64,000 bases of DNA, taken from contig NZ_QJUM01000011.1 in assembly GCF_004327355.1 (NCBI RefSeq), positions 1-64,000 on the forward strand, read 5' to 3'. Below, in pieces: positions 10,475 through 21,780 of the stretch; positions within the stretch are counted from its first letter, which is position 1; each line of letters starts with the position of its first letter. The position numbers and the translations under genes are program-made. Source of the stretch: Phytopseudomonas dryadis (GTDB lineage Bacteria; Pseudomonadota; Gammaproteobacteria; Pseudomonadales; Pseudomonadaceae). The notes under the pieces were generated by a model, which had not been told where the DNA came from, ran no database searches, and was given only the letters and a program-made list of their open reading frames with translations.

Positions 10475-12384
10475 CCCACAGCCTCCAGTTCCCGTTGCAA
10501 CGCTTCCAGCGTCTCCAATGCCTCGAGCCAGCCTTCTTCCAGCTCGGCTTCGCGGCCCTTGAGCTGCGCCTGCTCGGCCAGCGCCTGGCGCAGCTCATCC
10601 TTGCGCGCGGCCTCGTACAGGGCGCTGTCGCCCAGACGCGCTTCGAGCACGGCGAGCTTGCCCTGCACCTGGCCCAGTTCCTTTTCCAGGGCATCGGCCG
10701 CGCGCTTGTGCGGCGCCAGTTGCTGACGCAGGGCCGCGGCGGCCTGGCGCTGGCCACGCTTGTCGGTCTTGTCCGCGGCGCCGTCCAGCGGGGCACTGGG
10801 CGGTGCCTGGCGCTGGCGATAGTCGATCAGCCAGCGGGCGTAATCGTCGAGGTCGCCATCGAAGGGCTGCACACGCCCCTCGGCGACCAGCAGGAACTCG
10901 TCGGTGGTGCTCTTGAGCAGGTGACGGTCGTGCGACACCACCACCACGGCACCGGCGAATTCCTGCAGCGCCATGGTCAGGGCCAGGCGCATTTCCAGAT
11001 CGAGGTGGTTGGTCGGTTCGTCGAGCAGCAACAGGTTGGGCTTGCCCCAGGCGATCAAGGCCAGGGCCAGGCGCGCCTTCTCGCCCCCGGAGAAGTTCAG
11101 CACCGGCTCGTCGCAACGCGGGCCGCGGAAGTCGAAGCCGCCGAGGAAATCGCGCAGGGTCTGCTCACGCTCGCTGGGCGCCTGGCGCTGCAGATGCAGC
11201 AACGGGCTGGCCTTGTCGTCGAGGGCGTCGAGCTGGTGCTGAGCGAAATAGCCGATCACCAGGTTCTCGCCGCGCGTCAGGCTGCCGCCCAGGGGCTGCA
11301 GCTCGCCGGAGAGGTTCTTGATCAGGGTCGACTTGCCGGCGCCGTTCGGCCCCAACAGGCCCAGGCGGGCACCGGGAACCAGGCTCAGCTTGACCTGCTG
11401 CAGCACGGCCTTGTCGCCGTAGCCCAGGCGCCCCTCGCTGAGGCTGAGCAGCGGCGTGGAAATCTTCTCGGCTTCGCGGAAGACGAAATCGAAGGGCGAG
11501 TCGACATGGGCGGCGGACAGCTCCTCCATGCGCTCCAGCGCCTTGATCCGGCTCTGCGCCTGGCGGGCCTTGGTCGCCTGGGCCTTGAAGCGGGCGATGT
11601 ACTTCTCCATGTGCGCACGCTGCGCCTGCTGCTTCTCGTAGGCCTGTTGCTGCTGCGCCAGGCGCTCGGCGCGGGTGCGCTCGAAGGCGCTGTAGCCGCC
11701 GCGATAGAGGGTCAGCTTGCGCTGCTCGACGTGGGCGACATGGTCGACCACCGCGTCGAGGAAGTCGCGGTCGTGGGAAATCAGCAGCAAGGTGCCCGGG
11801 TAGCTCTGCAACCAGCCTTCGAGCCAGAGGATGGCATCCAGATCCAGGTGGTTGGTCGGCTCGTCGAGCAGCAACAGGTCGGACGGGCACATCAGCGCCT
11901 GGGCCAGGTTCAGGCGCATGCGCCAGCCGCCGGAGAAGTCGCCGACGCGGCGGTCCATCTGCGCATTGTCGAAACCCAGCCCGGCCAGCAGCTTGCGCGC
12001 CCGCGCATCGGCGGTATAGCCGTCGGCGCTGTCCAGCTCGCTGTGCAGGCGGGCGATGGCGGCGCCGTCGTGGCTCTGCTCGGCGGCAGCCAGCTCGGCC
12101 TGCACGCGGCGCAGGTTGTGATCGCCGTCGAGCACGTAGTCCACGGCCAGACGTTCGAGGTTATCGACCTCCTGGCGCATATGGGCGATGCGCCAGTCGC
12201 CCGGCAGCAGGCAATCGCCCGAATCCGGGGTCAGCTCGCCACGCAACAGGGCGAACAGGCTGGACTTGCCGGCGCCATTGGCGCCGATCAGGCCGGCTTT
12301 GTGACCGGCGTGCAGGGTCAGCTCGGCGTTTTCTAGCAGACGCTGAGGGCCACGCTGTAAAGTGAGGTTCTGAAGTCGGATCAT
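10471..12384 (-). CDS. yheS: ABC-F family ATPase, YheS type
   Basis: A 637-aa soluble protein with two ABC domains and no membrane segment, so a ribosome-associated ABC-F factor rather than a transporter. Walker A sites are GANGAGKSS (near residue 36) and GPNGAGKST. Signatures are DFSGGWRMR and LNFSGGEKAR. Both Walker B sites read LLLLDEPTNHLDL. The linker between domains is Arg/Gln/Ala-rich and helical, and the C-terminus is a charged coiled coil. The ATG at 12384 (MIRLQNLTL) is the family start; the longer frame runs into the upstream gene. It is divergent from the TIGR02444 gene with only 50 bp between. Confidence 0.94.
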   Translation of the reverse strand: MIRLQNLTLQRGPQRLLENAELTLHAGHKAGLIGANGAGKSSLFALLRGELTPDSGDCLLPGDWRIAHMRQEVDNLERLAVDYVLDGDHNLRRVQAELAAAEQSHDGAAIARLHSELDSADGYTADARARKLLAGLGFDNAQMDRRVGDFSGGWRMRLNLAQALMCPSDLLLLDEPTNHLDLDAILWLEGWLQSYPGTLLLISHDRDFLDAVVDHVAHVEQRKLTLYRGGYSAFERTRAERLAQQQQAYEKQQAQRAHMEKYIARFKAQATKARQAQSRIKALERMEELSAAHVDSPFDFVFREAEKISTPLLSLSEGRLGYGDKAVLQQVKLSLVPGARLGLLGPNGAGKSTLIKNLSGELQPLGGSLTRGENLVIGYFAQHQLDALDDKASPLLHLQRQAPSEREQTLRDFLGGFDFRGPRCDEPVLNFSGGEKARLALALIAWGKPNLLLLDEPTNHLDLEMRLALTMALQEFAGAVVVVSHDRHLLKSTTDEFLLVAEGRVQPFDGDLDDYARWLIDYRQRQAPPSAPLDGAADKTDKRGQRQAAAALRQQLAPHKRAADALEKELGQVQGKLAVLEARLGDSALYEAARKDELRQALAEQAQLKGREAELEEGWLEALETLEALQRELEAVG

Positions 12385-12434
12385 AATGGCGGCGGATTCT
12401 ACCAGAGTCCCCCGCCGCATACTTGGAGCATGCC

Positions 12435-12905
12435 ATGGCCGCTGATCTGTGGGATTTCGCCACTCGGCTCTACGCCCGCCCCGGTGTGGAAGCGGCCGGC
12501 CTGTACCTGCAGAGCCGTGGCGCGGACGTGTGCCTGCTGCTTACCGGACTGTGGCTGGATCGGCGCGGCACGCCCTGCAACGCCGAACACTGTGCGCAGT
12601 TGCGACAGATCGCGGCGCCCTGGCAAGAGGATGTGGTCGAACCGCTCAGGCAACTGCGCCAGAGCTGGCGTGCCGCCGCACAGCAGGATAAGGAGCTGGC
12701 GCAACTGCGCGAACAACTCAAGCGCCTGGAGCTGGAGGCCGAACGCATGCAACTGCAGCGCCTGGAGGTGCTGGCCAGCAGTTGGGCAGCGTACCCGGGC
12801 AACAGGCAGCGGGACTGGCTGGACGCCTTGGTCCCCGGCGCTTCGGCGCCGGAACGGGAAGCTCGCGACAGGCTGCATGGCGCCTGCCTGGAAATGGCTA
12901 CCTAG
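12435..12905 (+). CDS. TIGR02444 family protein
   Basis: A 156-aa uncharacterised cytoplasmic protein found next to yheS in many pseudomonads. The N-terminal half (MAADLWDFATRLYARPGVE, then CLLLTGLWLDRRG) is the conserved part. Residues ~85-115 are a charged Gln/Leu/Glu/Arg coiled coil. The ATG at 12435 is preferred over a TTG at 12423 because TTGGAG just upstream acts as ribosome-binding site. No function is known. Confidence 0.85.
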   Translation: MAADLWDFATRLYARPGVEAAGLYLQSRGADVCLLLTGLWLDRRGTPCNAEHCAQLRQIAAPWQEDVVEPLRQLRQSWRAAAQQDKELAQLREQLKRLELEAERMQLQRLEVLASSWAAYPGNRQRDWLDALVPGASAPEREARDRLHGACLEMAT

Positions 12906-12929
12906 CGTATAGGTGTTCCCTACGCAGAA

Positions 12930-12967
12930 AAGCGAAGAGGCCCATCACGTGATGGGCCTCTTCGCTT
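12930..12967. terminator. Perfect 19-bp palindrome, bidirectional terminator
   Basis: Arms of 19 bp pair perfectly around a central CACGTG (AGCGAAGAGGCCCATCACG and its complement), with A-rich sequence on one side. It separates two convergent genes, the TIGR02444 gene ending at 12905 and the RTX gene ending at 12983. It is placed to end transcription from both. Confidence 0.9.
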
Positions 12968-12982
12968 CAACCGCAACCCTGT

Positions 12983-15900
12983 CTATTGCCAGTTGGCGGC
13001 GATCACCACATCCAGTTGCGCACGCTGGTTGGGCGTCAGGCTCGACTCCCCACCTGCCGGCGCGCCGAAGGCGGCCATGGCGTCGACCAGGTTCTGTACC
13101 TGGCTATCGAGCAGCACTTTCCCATCGGACGTCTGGAATTGATCCAACTGATAGCTGGCACTGGAATACCAATTGCTGACCGTAACCTTATCCTGCGTAC
13201 CGATTATGCTGACCTCCAGACTGCTGCCGGTTTTTCTGAACCAGAGTTGCTCGGCGGAGACGTCTCCATTGAATAGCAGCGTATCCAGAGAGGAAGCCGA
13301 CACATCGTAGTTATCCAAGGTGTCTTGACCCGAGCCGACTCCAAATAGGTAGGTATCACTGCCAGCGCCACCCGACAGGTAGTCGTTGCCTGCACCGCCC
13401 TGCAGCAAATCATTGCCGTCACCACCGTAGAGGGTGTCGTTACCGTCACCACCATCGAGGGTATCGTCGCCGTTCTGACCATAAAGATAGTCGTTGCCCG
13501 CACCACCACTGAGGCTGTCATCCGTTGCATAGCCTATGAGGGTATCGTTGCCGGCGGCTCCTTGCAGCGCCACGGCCTTGACCTGCTCGATGCTCCAGGT
13601 GGTGCCATCGGCGAAGCGGATTTCCTCCAGCCGGTAGGCACTGGTGCCATCGGCGTTGAAGTAGCCACTGACCGTGACCCTGTCGCTGCTGTCCTGCAGG
13701 CCCAGGATCAGGTTGGTACCGGAACGGGTAATGACGATATCGTCCGGTGCAATATCCGCCGCAAACTCGATGGCATCGGTTTTATCCGTGCCGGCGTCGT
13801 AGTTGCTGATCGTATCCTGGCCCCAACCCCGGCTGAAACGGTAGATGTCCGAGCCGGCATCGCCGGAGAGGTGGTCGTTGCCACTACCGCCTTCCAGGAT
13901 ATCGTTGCCATTGCCACCGGAGAGGATGTCATTCCCCTCACCACCCAACAGCAGATCGTTGCCATTTTCACCGTAGAGGGTGTCGTTACCGTCACCACCA
14001 TCGAGGGTATCGTCGCCGTTCTGACCATAAAGATAGTCGTTGCCCGCACCACCACTGAGGCTGTCATCCGTTGCATAGCCTATGAGGGTATCGTTGCCGG
14101 CGGCTCCTTGCAGCGCCACGGCCTTGACCTGCTCGATGCTCCAGGTGGTGCCATCGGCGAAGCGGATTTCCTCCAGCCGGTAGGCACTGGTGCCATCGGC
14201 GTTGAAGTAGCCACTGACCGTGACCCTGTCGCTGCTGTCCTGCAGGCCCAGGATCAGGTTGGTACCGGAACGGGTAATGACGATATCGTCCGGTGCAATA
14301 TCCGCCGCAAACTCGATGGCATCGGTTTTATCCGTGCCGGCGTCGTAGTTGCTGATCGTATCCTGGCCCCAACCCCGGCTGAAACGGTAGATGTCCGAGC
14401 CGGCATCGCCGGAGAGGTGGTCGTTGCCACTACCGCCTTCCAGGATATCGTTGCCATTGCCACCGGAGAGGATGTCATTCCCCTCACCACCCAATAGCAG
14501 ATCGTTGCCATTGCCGCCGTAGAGGTAATCGTTGCCAGTACCACCGACCAGAACGTCATTACCGCCATTACCGGACAGTGTGTCGGCTCCGTCCAAGCCG
14601 AACAAATAGCTGCCTGTGGCATTAGCGGTCAAACGATCATTAACAACCTGTCCAACTTTTAACGCCGGGAAAACAGCCTGAAACTCACTCAGCTCAGATG
14701 CCGACAAACTGGTCACCAGGCTTTGAGCTAGATTGGTAAAGGGCTCAGGCTGCATACGCCCGATTTGTGAGCCCAGAAATTCCAACAGATCAACAAGCCC
14801 CTTTTGCCTTGAGGCCTCGACCGTGCTTTCGAAAAGCATAAGGGTGGCCGAAAAATCGAAAGACAGGCCATTTTCGTTCAACGCCAGTTGAATGGAATCA
14901 GCGTAAGGCTTCAAACGGGTTTGCAGGAGCAAGCCATCGTAAACGGAAAGAACCAATGCATCGTATGCCTGATTCAGTAATACCGCTTGCCCTGCATTGA
15001 TAACCAGATCCTCTTCAGTCAGGAAAATCTGCGTAGCAATCCCACTACCGGAACTATTTGAAGCCCGTTTGACTGTGCTGTTGACGCCAGACATCAACTT
15101 GATATCGGTCGCGATTTCTCCACCACTCAGCTCCCTCTTCTCCGTGGAGAAATTGAAGAAGTTCTGAGCATTGAAAACCTCGAGCAACTTGACCTTTTCT
15201 AAAAGCGCTTTTTTCTCCAACTGTGCAGCTGTAGGTCCACTCGTACCGGCATCCCACTCCGAAATACCGCCCGATGTACCACCATTTCCTGACAAGGCCG
15301 GTAACCCTATCTCCCACGAGTAGGCGAACTCGACAGAGGCAATACCGTAATCGATGTCACCGATTCGTTCCTCGAAAGTACGGTAACCGCTGCTACTTGC
15401 CCATTCACGAAGCAGCCCATCCACCAGGGCCAATTGCTGTTCGCGTGTCTGTGCCTGGGTATATTGCGTCAGCAGGGCCTGCAGGCCGGAATCCAGCATG
15501 GCCGCCTCACGCAAGTCACGCACGGCACCCGAGCCCTTCATGTCGGGCAGATCGGCGACGCCGGAATCCAGAACGATGCTATCGGTGTATTCGCGATAGA
15601 AGGGATTGCTGGCCAGATCGAGGTTGGCCGCCAGGCTCTGGTTGCCGTTGACCGCCCCTTCGCTGCCATCGGCGCGTACGAAACTGCCCACCGCGCTGAT
15701 CAGGTTGCCGTTGGACGTCTGGTTGGCCGCGGTAGAGCCAAGGTTGATGGCCGTTATGTCATGCTCGGTCAGGCTTTTCAGTTCATTGGCCTGGGCCACA
15801 CCGTCCTGATTGAGATCCTGCCAGACACGCACTTCGGTAAAAGCCGCATCGGCAGCATCGAAGATTCCATCGCCATTGCTGTCCAGATCGCGCAAGGCAT

Positions 15901-16651
15901 CGAAACCATCGGTGGCTTTCTGGCCATTGCTCTTGACGGTATCGACACCGAACAACTCGCTGCCATTGTCGATGGTGCCATTGCCATTGCGATCCAGTAC
16001 CAGAAAACCATCGTCGCCCTTGACCCAACCGGTACCGGTTTTCAGACCATCGCCATCGAAGTCGAAGGTGATGCCCGTATTGGCGGAAACGGTTTCGATA
16101 CCATCGCCGTCCAGGTCAAGAGCCAGGGGGTCGTAGCGTTGGACGAAGTTAAGGGCGCCGAGGAAATCAGTATTCACATCGGCGTTGATGCCGAGCGGAT
16201 CCCACCAACTTAGGAGATCCGCCAGCAGATCGACACTCTTTTCATAGTATGGGAAAACTGCATCAAAAAACTCCTGAGCAACTTCTGATTCACGCAATGA
16301 GTCGTTAGCTTCACCCAGAAGGTTATCTAGAATTAGGCCAACAGCAAAACCTATCGCCAGCTTTTTCCGCTCTAAATCTTTTCGGTGATCCTCATACCCC
16401 ACTGGGTTATCAAGCTGACCTTTCGCAGCATCCCATAAGAATTTCTGCCCATTCGTTGGAAGTAATTTATCCAAGCCCTTACCAGCCAATTGACCAAGAG
16501 CCTGCGTGCCAACAAACCCGAAGACTTCTCCAAGATTTTCAGGCGTGGGATTTGAATAATATTTATCCAAAGCACTATATGTTGAATCAACAGTATCTTG
16601 CAGTTCAAAAACATGCAGAAGCTTGGCAGCCACTTCACTTGTCAGACTCAT
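12983..16651 (-). CDS. RTX protein with FrpC-like self-processing module
   Basis: A 1222-aa predicted type I secreted protein. Residues 1-170 are unrelated to anything I recognise and have two weakly hydrophobic stretches. From D174-P175 the sequence reads DPLALDLDGDGIETV, followed by EF-hand-like loops DRNGNGTIDNG, DSNGDGIFDAAD and DLNQDGVAQANE. This is the order of the Ca-dependent Asp-Pro self-processing module of Neisseria FrpC. Residues ~680-1110 are RTX nonapeptides (GGxGNDxLxGG) interspersed with HCBP-related beta segments, duplicated exactly (see repeat). The C-terminus lacks a signal peptide and ends in a loosely hydrophobic tail, as T1SS substrates do. The start codon overlaps the upstream membrane ORF. 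Target and activity are unknown. Confidence 0.9.
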   Translation of the reverse strand: MSLTSEVAAKLLHVFELQDTVDSTYSALDKYYSNPTPENLGEVFGFVGTQALGQLAGKGLDKLLPTNGQKFLWDAAKGQLDNPVGYEDHRKDLERKKLAIGFAVGLILDNLLGEANDSLRESEVAQEFFDAVFPYYEKSVDLLADLLSWWDPLGINADVNTDFLGALNFVQRYDPLALDLDGDGIETVSANTGITFDFDGDGLKTGTGWVKGDDGFLVLDRNGNGTIDNGSELFGVDTVKSNGQKATDGFDALRDLDSNGDGIFDAADAAFTEVRVWQDLNQDGVAQANELKSLTEHDITAINLGSTAANQTSNGNLISAVGSFVRADGSEGAVNGNQSLAANLDLASNPFYREYTDSIVLDSGVADLPDMKGSGAVRDLREAAMLDSGLQALLTQYTQAQTREQQLALVDGLLREWASSSGYRTFEERIGDIDYGIASVEFAYSWEIGLPALSGNGGTSGGISEWDAGTSGPTAAQLEKKALLEKVKLLEVFNAQNFFNFSTEKRELSGGEIATDIKLMSGVNSTVKRASNSSGSGIATQIFLTEEDLVINAGQAVLLNQAYDALVLSVYDGLLLQTRLKPYADSIQLALNENGLSFDFSATLMLFESTVEASRQKGLVDLLEFLGSQIGRMQPEPFTNLAQSLVTSLSASELSEFQAVFPALKVGQVVNDRLTANATGSYLFGLDGADTLSGNGGNDVLVGGTGNDYLYGGNGNDLLLGGEGNDILSGGNGNDILEGGSGNDHLSGDAGSDIYRFSRGWGQDTISNYDAGTDKTDAIEFAADIAPDDIVITRSGTNLILGLQDSSDRVTVSGYFNADGTSAYRLEEIRFADGTTWSIEQVKAVALQGAAGNDTLIGYATDDSLSGGAGNDYLYGQNGDDTLDGGDGNDTLYGENGNDLLLGGEGNDILSGGNGNDILEGGSGNDHLSGDAGSDIYRFSRGWGQDTISNYDAGTDKTDAIEFAADIAPDDIVITRSGTNLILGLQDSSDRVTVSGYFNADGTSAYRLEEIRFADGTTWSIEQVKAVALQGAAGNDTLIGYATDDSLSGGAGNDYLYGQNGDDTLDGGDGNDTLYGGDGNDLLQGGAGNDYLSGGAGSDTYLFGVGSGQDTLDNYDVSASSLDTLLFNGDVSAEQLWFRKTGSSLEVSIIGTQDKVTVSNWYSSASYQLDQFQTSDGKVLLDSQVQNLVDAMAAFGAPAGGESSLTPNQRAQLDVVIAANWQ
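13426..14517 (-). repeat. 546-bp in-frame tandem duplication within the RTX gene
   Basis: Bases 13426-13971 and 13972-14517 are nearly identical (I noticed a single difference, AACAG versus AATAG near the end). Each unit is 182 codons and contains five to seven nonapeptides plus one HCBP-related block (DIYRFSRGWGQDTI through FADGTTWSI). A third, diverged HCBP block follows toward the C-terminus. Near identity at synonymous sites implies a recent duplication. Confidence 0.95.
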
Positions 16652-16980
16652 CTAATCGACCTCCCGATCATTGATAGCGCGACACAAATAGCACTAGAAA
16701 ACCCTCCCCCCCCCAGATAGAGGACGACAAAAGAAATAATATTTTTCTCTCCCCAGAGCAAAAAATATAACATCGACAATGCAAACAAGATCACATCGTA
16801 TGCCACCCCCCTAGAGGAATATACCAACCGCCCCCTCACTAAAACGAAAAACAAAAAAACACGGAAAGCAGAGAATACAAACACCATATATATTGGCATG
16901 CCGAATATGGTAAAAGCCAAATACACAGGCAGAAATACTAGAACATCGAACCACCCGGGAAATGAAAAAAATCTGTTCAT
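16648..16980 (-). CDS. Unknown small membrane protein, coupled to the RTX gene
   Basis: A 110-aa hydrophobic protein not recognised. It begins MNRFFSFPGWFDVLVFLPVYL and has about four hydrophobic segments separated by short charged loops (VRGRLVYSSRG; WGEKN), ending with a glycine run and a basic tail. The stop codon overlaps the RTX start as ATGA, so translation of the RTX protein is coupled to it. A longer open frame starts at 17010, but ATG 16980 opens directly into the hydrophobic part. Base composition (16650-17060) is much more AT-rich than the rest of the window, which suggests transfer. An accessory or protective role toward the RTX protein is possible but unproven. Confidence 0.65.
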   Translation of the reverse strand: MNRFFSFPGWFDVLVFLPVYLAFTIFGMPIYMVFVFSAFRVFLFFVLVRGRLVYSSRGVAYDVILFALSMLYFLLWGEKNIISFVVLYLGGGGFSSAICVALSMIGRSIR

Positions 16981-17109
16981 AGACACCTCACCAACACAAA
17001 GACCAGCCATAGCTTTATATTACCCACTACAACTCCCTCATAAAAAATAGAACAGCATTGCTGATAGCCCAATATCCTCAGAGCTTGCCGCCGCCAACCA
17101 TTTGGACAC

Positions 17110-18525
17110 TCAGCGCTCCGCCAGACTCTCATCCACGTACTGCTGCAGTGGGCTCAGGAAGTAATCGATCACCTTGCGCCGGTCGGTCTTCACTTCGGCG
17201 CGCACCGCCATGCCCGGCGACAGGGCGATGCGTCCGCTGCCCACGGCGATGCTGTCGTCCGCCAGCAGGATCCGCGCGCTGTAGACCAGGCCCAGCTTTT
17301 CGTCTTCGATGGCGTCGTTGGAAACGCTCAGCACCGTGCCGTCCACCACCCCGTATTTGGTGAAGTTGAAGGTCTCGACCTTGACTTCCACCGCCTGTCC
17401 CGCGCGCACGAAGCCGATGTCCTTGTTTTCCAGCAGCGCTTCTACTTCCACCGGCTGGTCGCTGGGCACGATCACCATCAGCGGCTGGGCCTCGGTGACC
17501 ACGCCACCCTGGGTGTGGATCGCCAGTTGCTGCACGGTGCCGTCCACCGGGGCGGTGAGCCGGGTCAGGCGGTTGCGCTGCTCGGCCTTTTTCAGTTCCT
17601 GGGCCAGGCTGGCGCCGCGCACCTCGGCGTCGTTGTGCAGGTCGAGCATCGCCCGCCGCGTTTGCGCCAGCACGCCCTGGCGCTGTTGCTGCGCCGCCTT
17701 GAGGGCTGCGTTCAGTTCGGCGATGCGCGCCTGTTGCTGGGCCAGTTCGCGCTCCTGGTCCAGGCGGATCTGTTCCTTTTCCAGGTAGGCGTGCTTGGCC
17801 ACGTAGTGCTTGTCGAGCAGGCGCCGGTAGTCCGCCGCCAGTTCCCGGGTGATCGGCAGGGTCTGTTCGAGGGCCGCGATGGTGGTGCGGATCGAGCGCA
17901 GTTCCGCTTCGCGCTGTTCGATCTGCGCCTCGCTCTGCGCCAGCGCGGCGCGCAGTTCCAGGTATTGCCCCTGCACCCAGTGCTGCACGCTGCGCTGCTG
18001 GGCCGCGCTGGCCTGGGGGATCAGTTCGGCCACCGGGCCGGGCTCGGCCTGCTGGTCGATGGCCTGCAACAATAACCGCGCCCGGGCGCTGTCGATCTGC
18101 GCGGCGAGCCATTCGCTGGCCAGGCGTTCGACATCGGCCGTGGTGATCTGCCCGTCCAGTTCGACCAGCAGTTCGCCGGCCTTGACCGGCTGCCCGTCGT
18201 GTACGTGGATGGCCTTGACCACCGCCACCTCATTGGGCTGGATGACCTTGGTCTTGCCGCTGGGGACGATCTTGCCGCTGGCCGTGGCGACCACGTCGAT
18301 CTCGCCGACACAGGCCCACAGCAGGGTCAGCGCGGCGAACGCCATGATCGTCCACTGCACGAGCCGCGGCGCCGGGTGCACCGGTTTTTCCTGTAGCGCC
18401 AGGGCGGCGGGCAGGAACTGTACTTCATGGCTCAGGCGCGGCGGGGCGTCCATGGCCCGGCGGTTGCGCCAGGCGTGGCGCCAGGCACCGCGGTAGCGCT
18501 CGAGCAGGTCGCGGCGGGCGCTCAT
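17110..18525 (-). CDS. HlyD family type I secretion periplasmic adaptor
   Basis: A 471-aa membrane-fusion protein linking the ABC exporter to an outer-membrane TolC-type channel. There is a short cytoplasmic N-terminus, one transmembrane helix near residue 60 (WTIMAFAALTLLWACVG), a lipoyl half-motif (GKIVPSGKTKVIQPNEVAVV), and a long Gln/Ala/Glu/Arg coiled coil (residues ~150-320). The second lipoyl half (RLTAPVDGTVQQLAIHTQGG) and a beta-barrel ending IDYFLSPLQQYVDESLAER follow. It lies downstream of the exporter gene with a 97-bp gap carrying a CTCTCCC...GGGAG repeat. No TolC gene is in the window. Confidence 0.94.
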   Translation of the reverse strand: MSARRDLLERYRGAWRHAWRNRRAMDAPPRLSHEVQFLPAALALQEKPVHPAPRLVQWTIMAFAALTLLWACVGEIDVVATASGKIVPSGKTKVIQPNEVAVVKAIHVHDGQPVKAGELLVELDGQITTADVERLASEWLAAQIDSARARLLLQAIDQQAEPGPVAELIPQASAAQQRSVQHWVQGQYLELRAALAQSEAQIEQREAELRSIRTTIAALEQTLPITRELAADYRRLLDKHYVAKHAYLEKEQIRLDQERELAQQQARIAELNAALKAAQQQRQGVLAQTRRAMLDLHNDAEVRGASLAQELKKAEQRNRLTRLTAPVDGTVQQLAIHTQGGVVTEAQPLMVIVPSDQPVEVEALLENKDIGFVRAGQAVEVKVETFNFTKYGVVDGTVLSVSNDAIEDEKLGLVYSARILLADDSIAVGSGRIALSPGMAVRAEVKTDRRKVIDYFLSPLQQYVDESLAER

Positions 18526-18555
18526 GGTTGTTTTCCTGTGCTTATCGCGGTGCCA

Positions 18556-18592
18556 CTGGCCCTCTCCCCAACCCCTCTCCCGGAGGGCGAGG
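18556..18592. repeat. Short CCCTCTCCC/GGGAGGGCGAGGGG inverted repeat
   Basis: This C-rich/G-rich inverted repeat lies in the 97-bp gap between the exporter and adaptor genes. It belongs to the same family as the arrays at 43962-44070, 48443-49203 and 54782-54935. Confidence 0.7.
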
Positions 18593-18622
18593 GGCTAGTG
18601 TGCGTTCCCAGGAGGAGGGTAT

Positions 18623-20764
<2,142 letters not shown>

Positions 20765-20939
20765 CTATCGCATCCATGCACAGGAAATGGCAAAGCGCCA
20801 TCCATTGCCCGCGGATATTACGCCGCCGGCGCCGCAGCGCAATCGGCAAATGATCGATGCACGTCACACAATGAAGAAAAATAGTGAACCGCTGCAAAGC
20901 CCGCACTAGAGGCGTGCGAGAAACATACCGGGGCTGTTT

Positions 20940-21009
20940 GTAACCCGGGTCGAGCGCAGCGACACCCGGGAGAGGCTACCTGGGTATCGCTGCGCTCAAC
21001 CCAGGCTAC
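20940..21009. repeat. Family A inverted repeat; gap 20765-21347
   Basis: Halves GTAACCCGGGTCGAGCGCAG and CTGCGCTCAACCCAGGCTAC pair. The 583-bp gap, upstream of the exporter gene, also holds a degenerate family B REP pair at 21204-21294. Bases 20765-20910 are AT-richer and are the likely exporter promoter. I see no gene in the gap. Confidence 0.85.
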
Positions 21010-21203
21010 GGGCTCACGGCCAGGCATATGCCGCGAGCTTGCCGGCACCCTTGGGTGGATCGGGGCGCGTAGCCAACGCGAAGCTTGTTCAGCGTGGCTG
21101 AAGCACCAAAGCATTCATGGATGGCAGCACCGCGTGGAAGACGCTTCGCGGTCTTCCACCCTACTCGCTGCAAGCACCTACAGCCGGAGTTCGGATCCAC
21201 TCG

Positions 21204-21294
21204 GGCAGGAGCTGCGACCTCGCAGCGAATGGCAGCCATGCCGCGAGATAGCTGGACGGCCGCCATCGCATCGCCCCGAGGTCGGGGCTCCTAC
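21204..21294. repeat. REP-like inverted pair, family B (degenerate)
   Basis: The left half is GCAGGAGCTGCGACCTCGCAG and the right half ends CGAGGTCGGGGCTCCTAC, with the same spacing as the other family B pairs. It lies just past the stop codon of the PHA-system gene. Confidence 0.75.
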
Positions 21295-21347
21295 AGCGGG
21301 GCCCTTTGATCTTGCACGCCGGGGATCAAGACGGTATCCCCCCAACC

Positions 21348-21626
21348 CTACGCCTGCAGGCTCTTGTCCAGTACCTCTTCGATTTCGCGCTTGATCTTGC
21401 CGCTCATGGCCGACAGCAGCAGGCCGAGATCGAGCTGCAGGTGCACGCGATCCTCGCCTACTTCTATATGGCCATTGGCGCCACTGCGCTTGAATTCCAG
21501 GGTGTCGCCGTGCCACTGGTAGCGCACGTCGTATTCCCGGGCCAGGCGCTCGGCCAGTTGCTCGGCCTTGTCGCGGGCGGCCTCGCGCCCCAGGTTATGC
21601 GGACGTTCGACGGTGATTCTGGCCAT
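21348..21626 (-). CDS. Polyhydroxyalkanoic acid system family protein
   Basis: A 92-aa member of the small PHA-system protein family (TIGR02610 type). It starts MARITVERPHNLGREAARDKAEQLAERLAREYDVRYQW and continues with a beta region (IEVGEDRVHLQLDLGLLLS). In P. aeruginosa the equivalent gene sits between the pha cluster and ubiE, and here it is likewise divergent from ubiE. The pha synthase genes themselves are absent from this window. A TTG one codon upstream is an alternative start. GGAGAG lies just before the ATG. Confidence 0.82.
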   Translation of the reverse strand: MARITVERPHNLGREAARDKAEQLAERLAREYDVRYQWHGDTLEFKRSGANGHIEVGEDRVHLQLDLGLLLSAMSGKIKREIEEVLDKSLQA

Positions 21627-21780
21627 CAAGGCTCTCCTGACTGCGAGCTAGGTAGGGGTGACTATACAAGAAAGCATCCCCCGCCATCCCCAGCGCCGGG
21701 GCATGCAGCTTGCGCGGCGGTTTTCGGTTTAGAATGACGGCCACTGAAGTTTCAGCCTCTCGGGTTTAGGAAAGGGCGAC

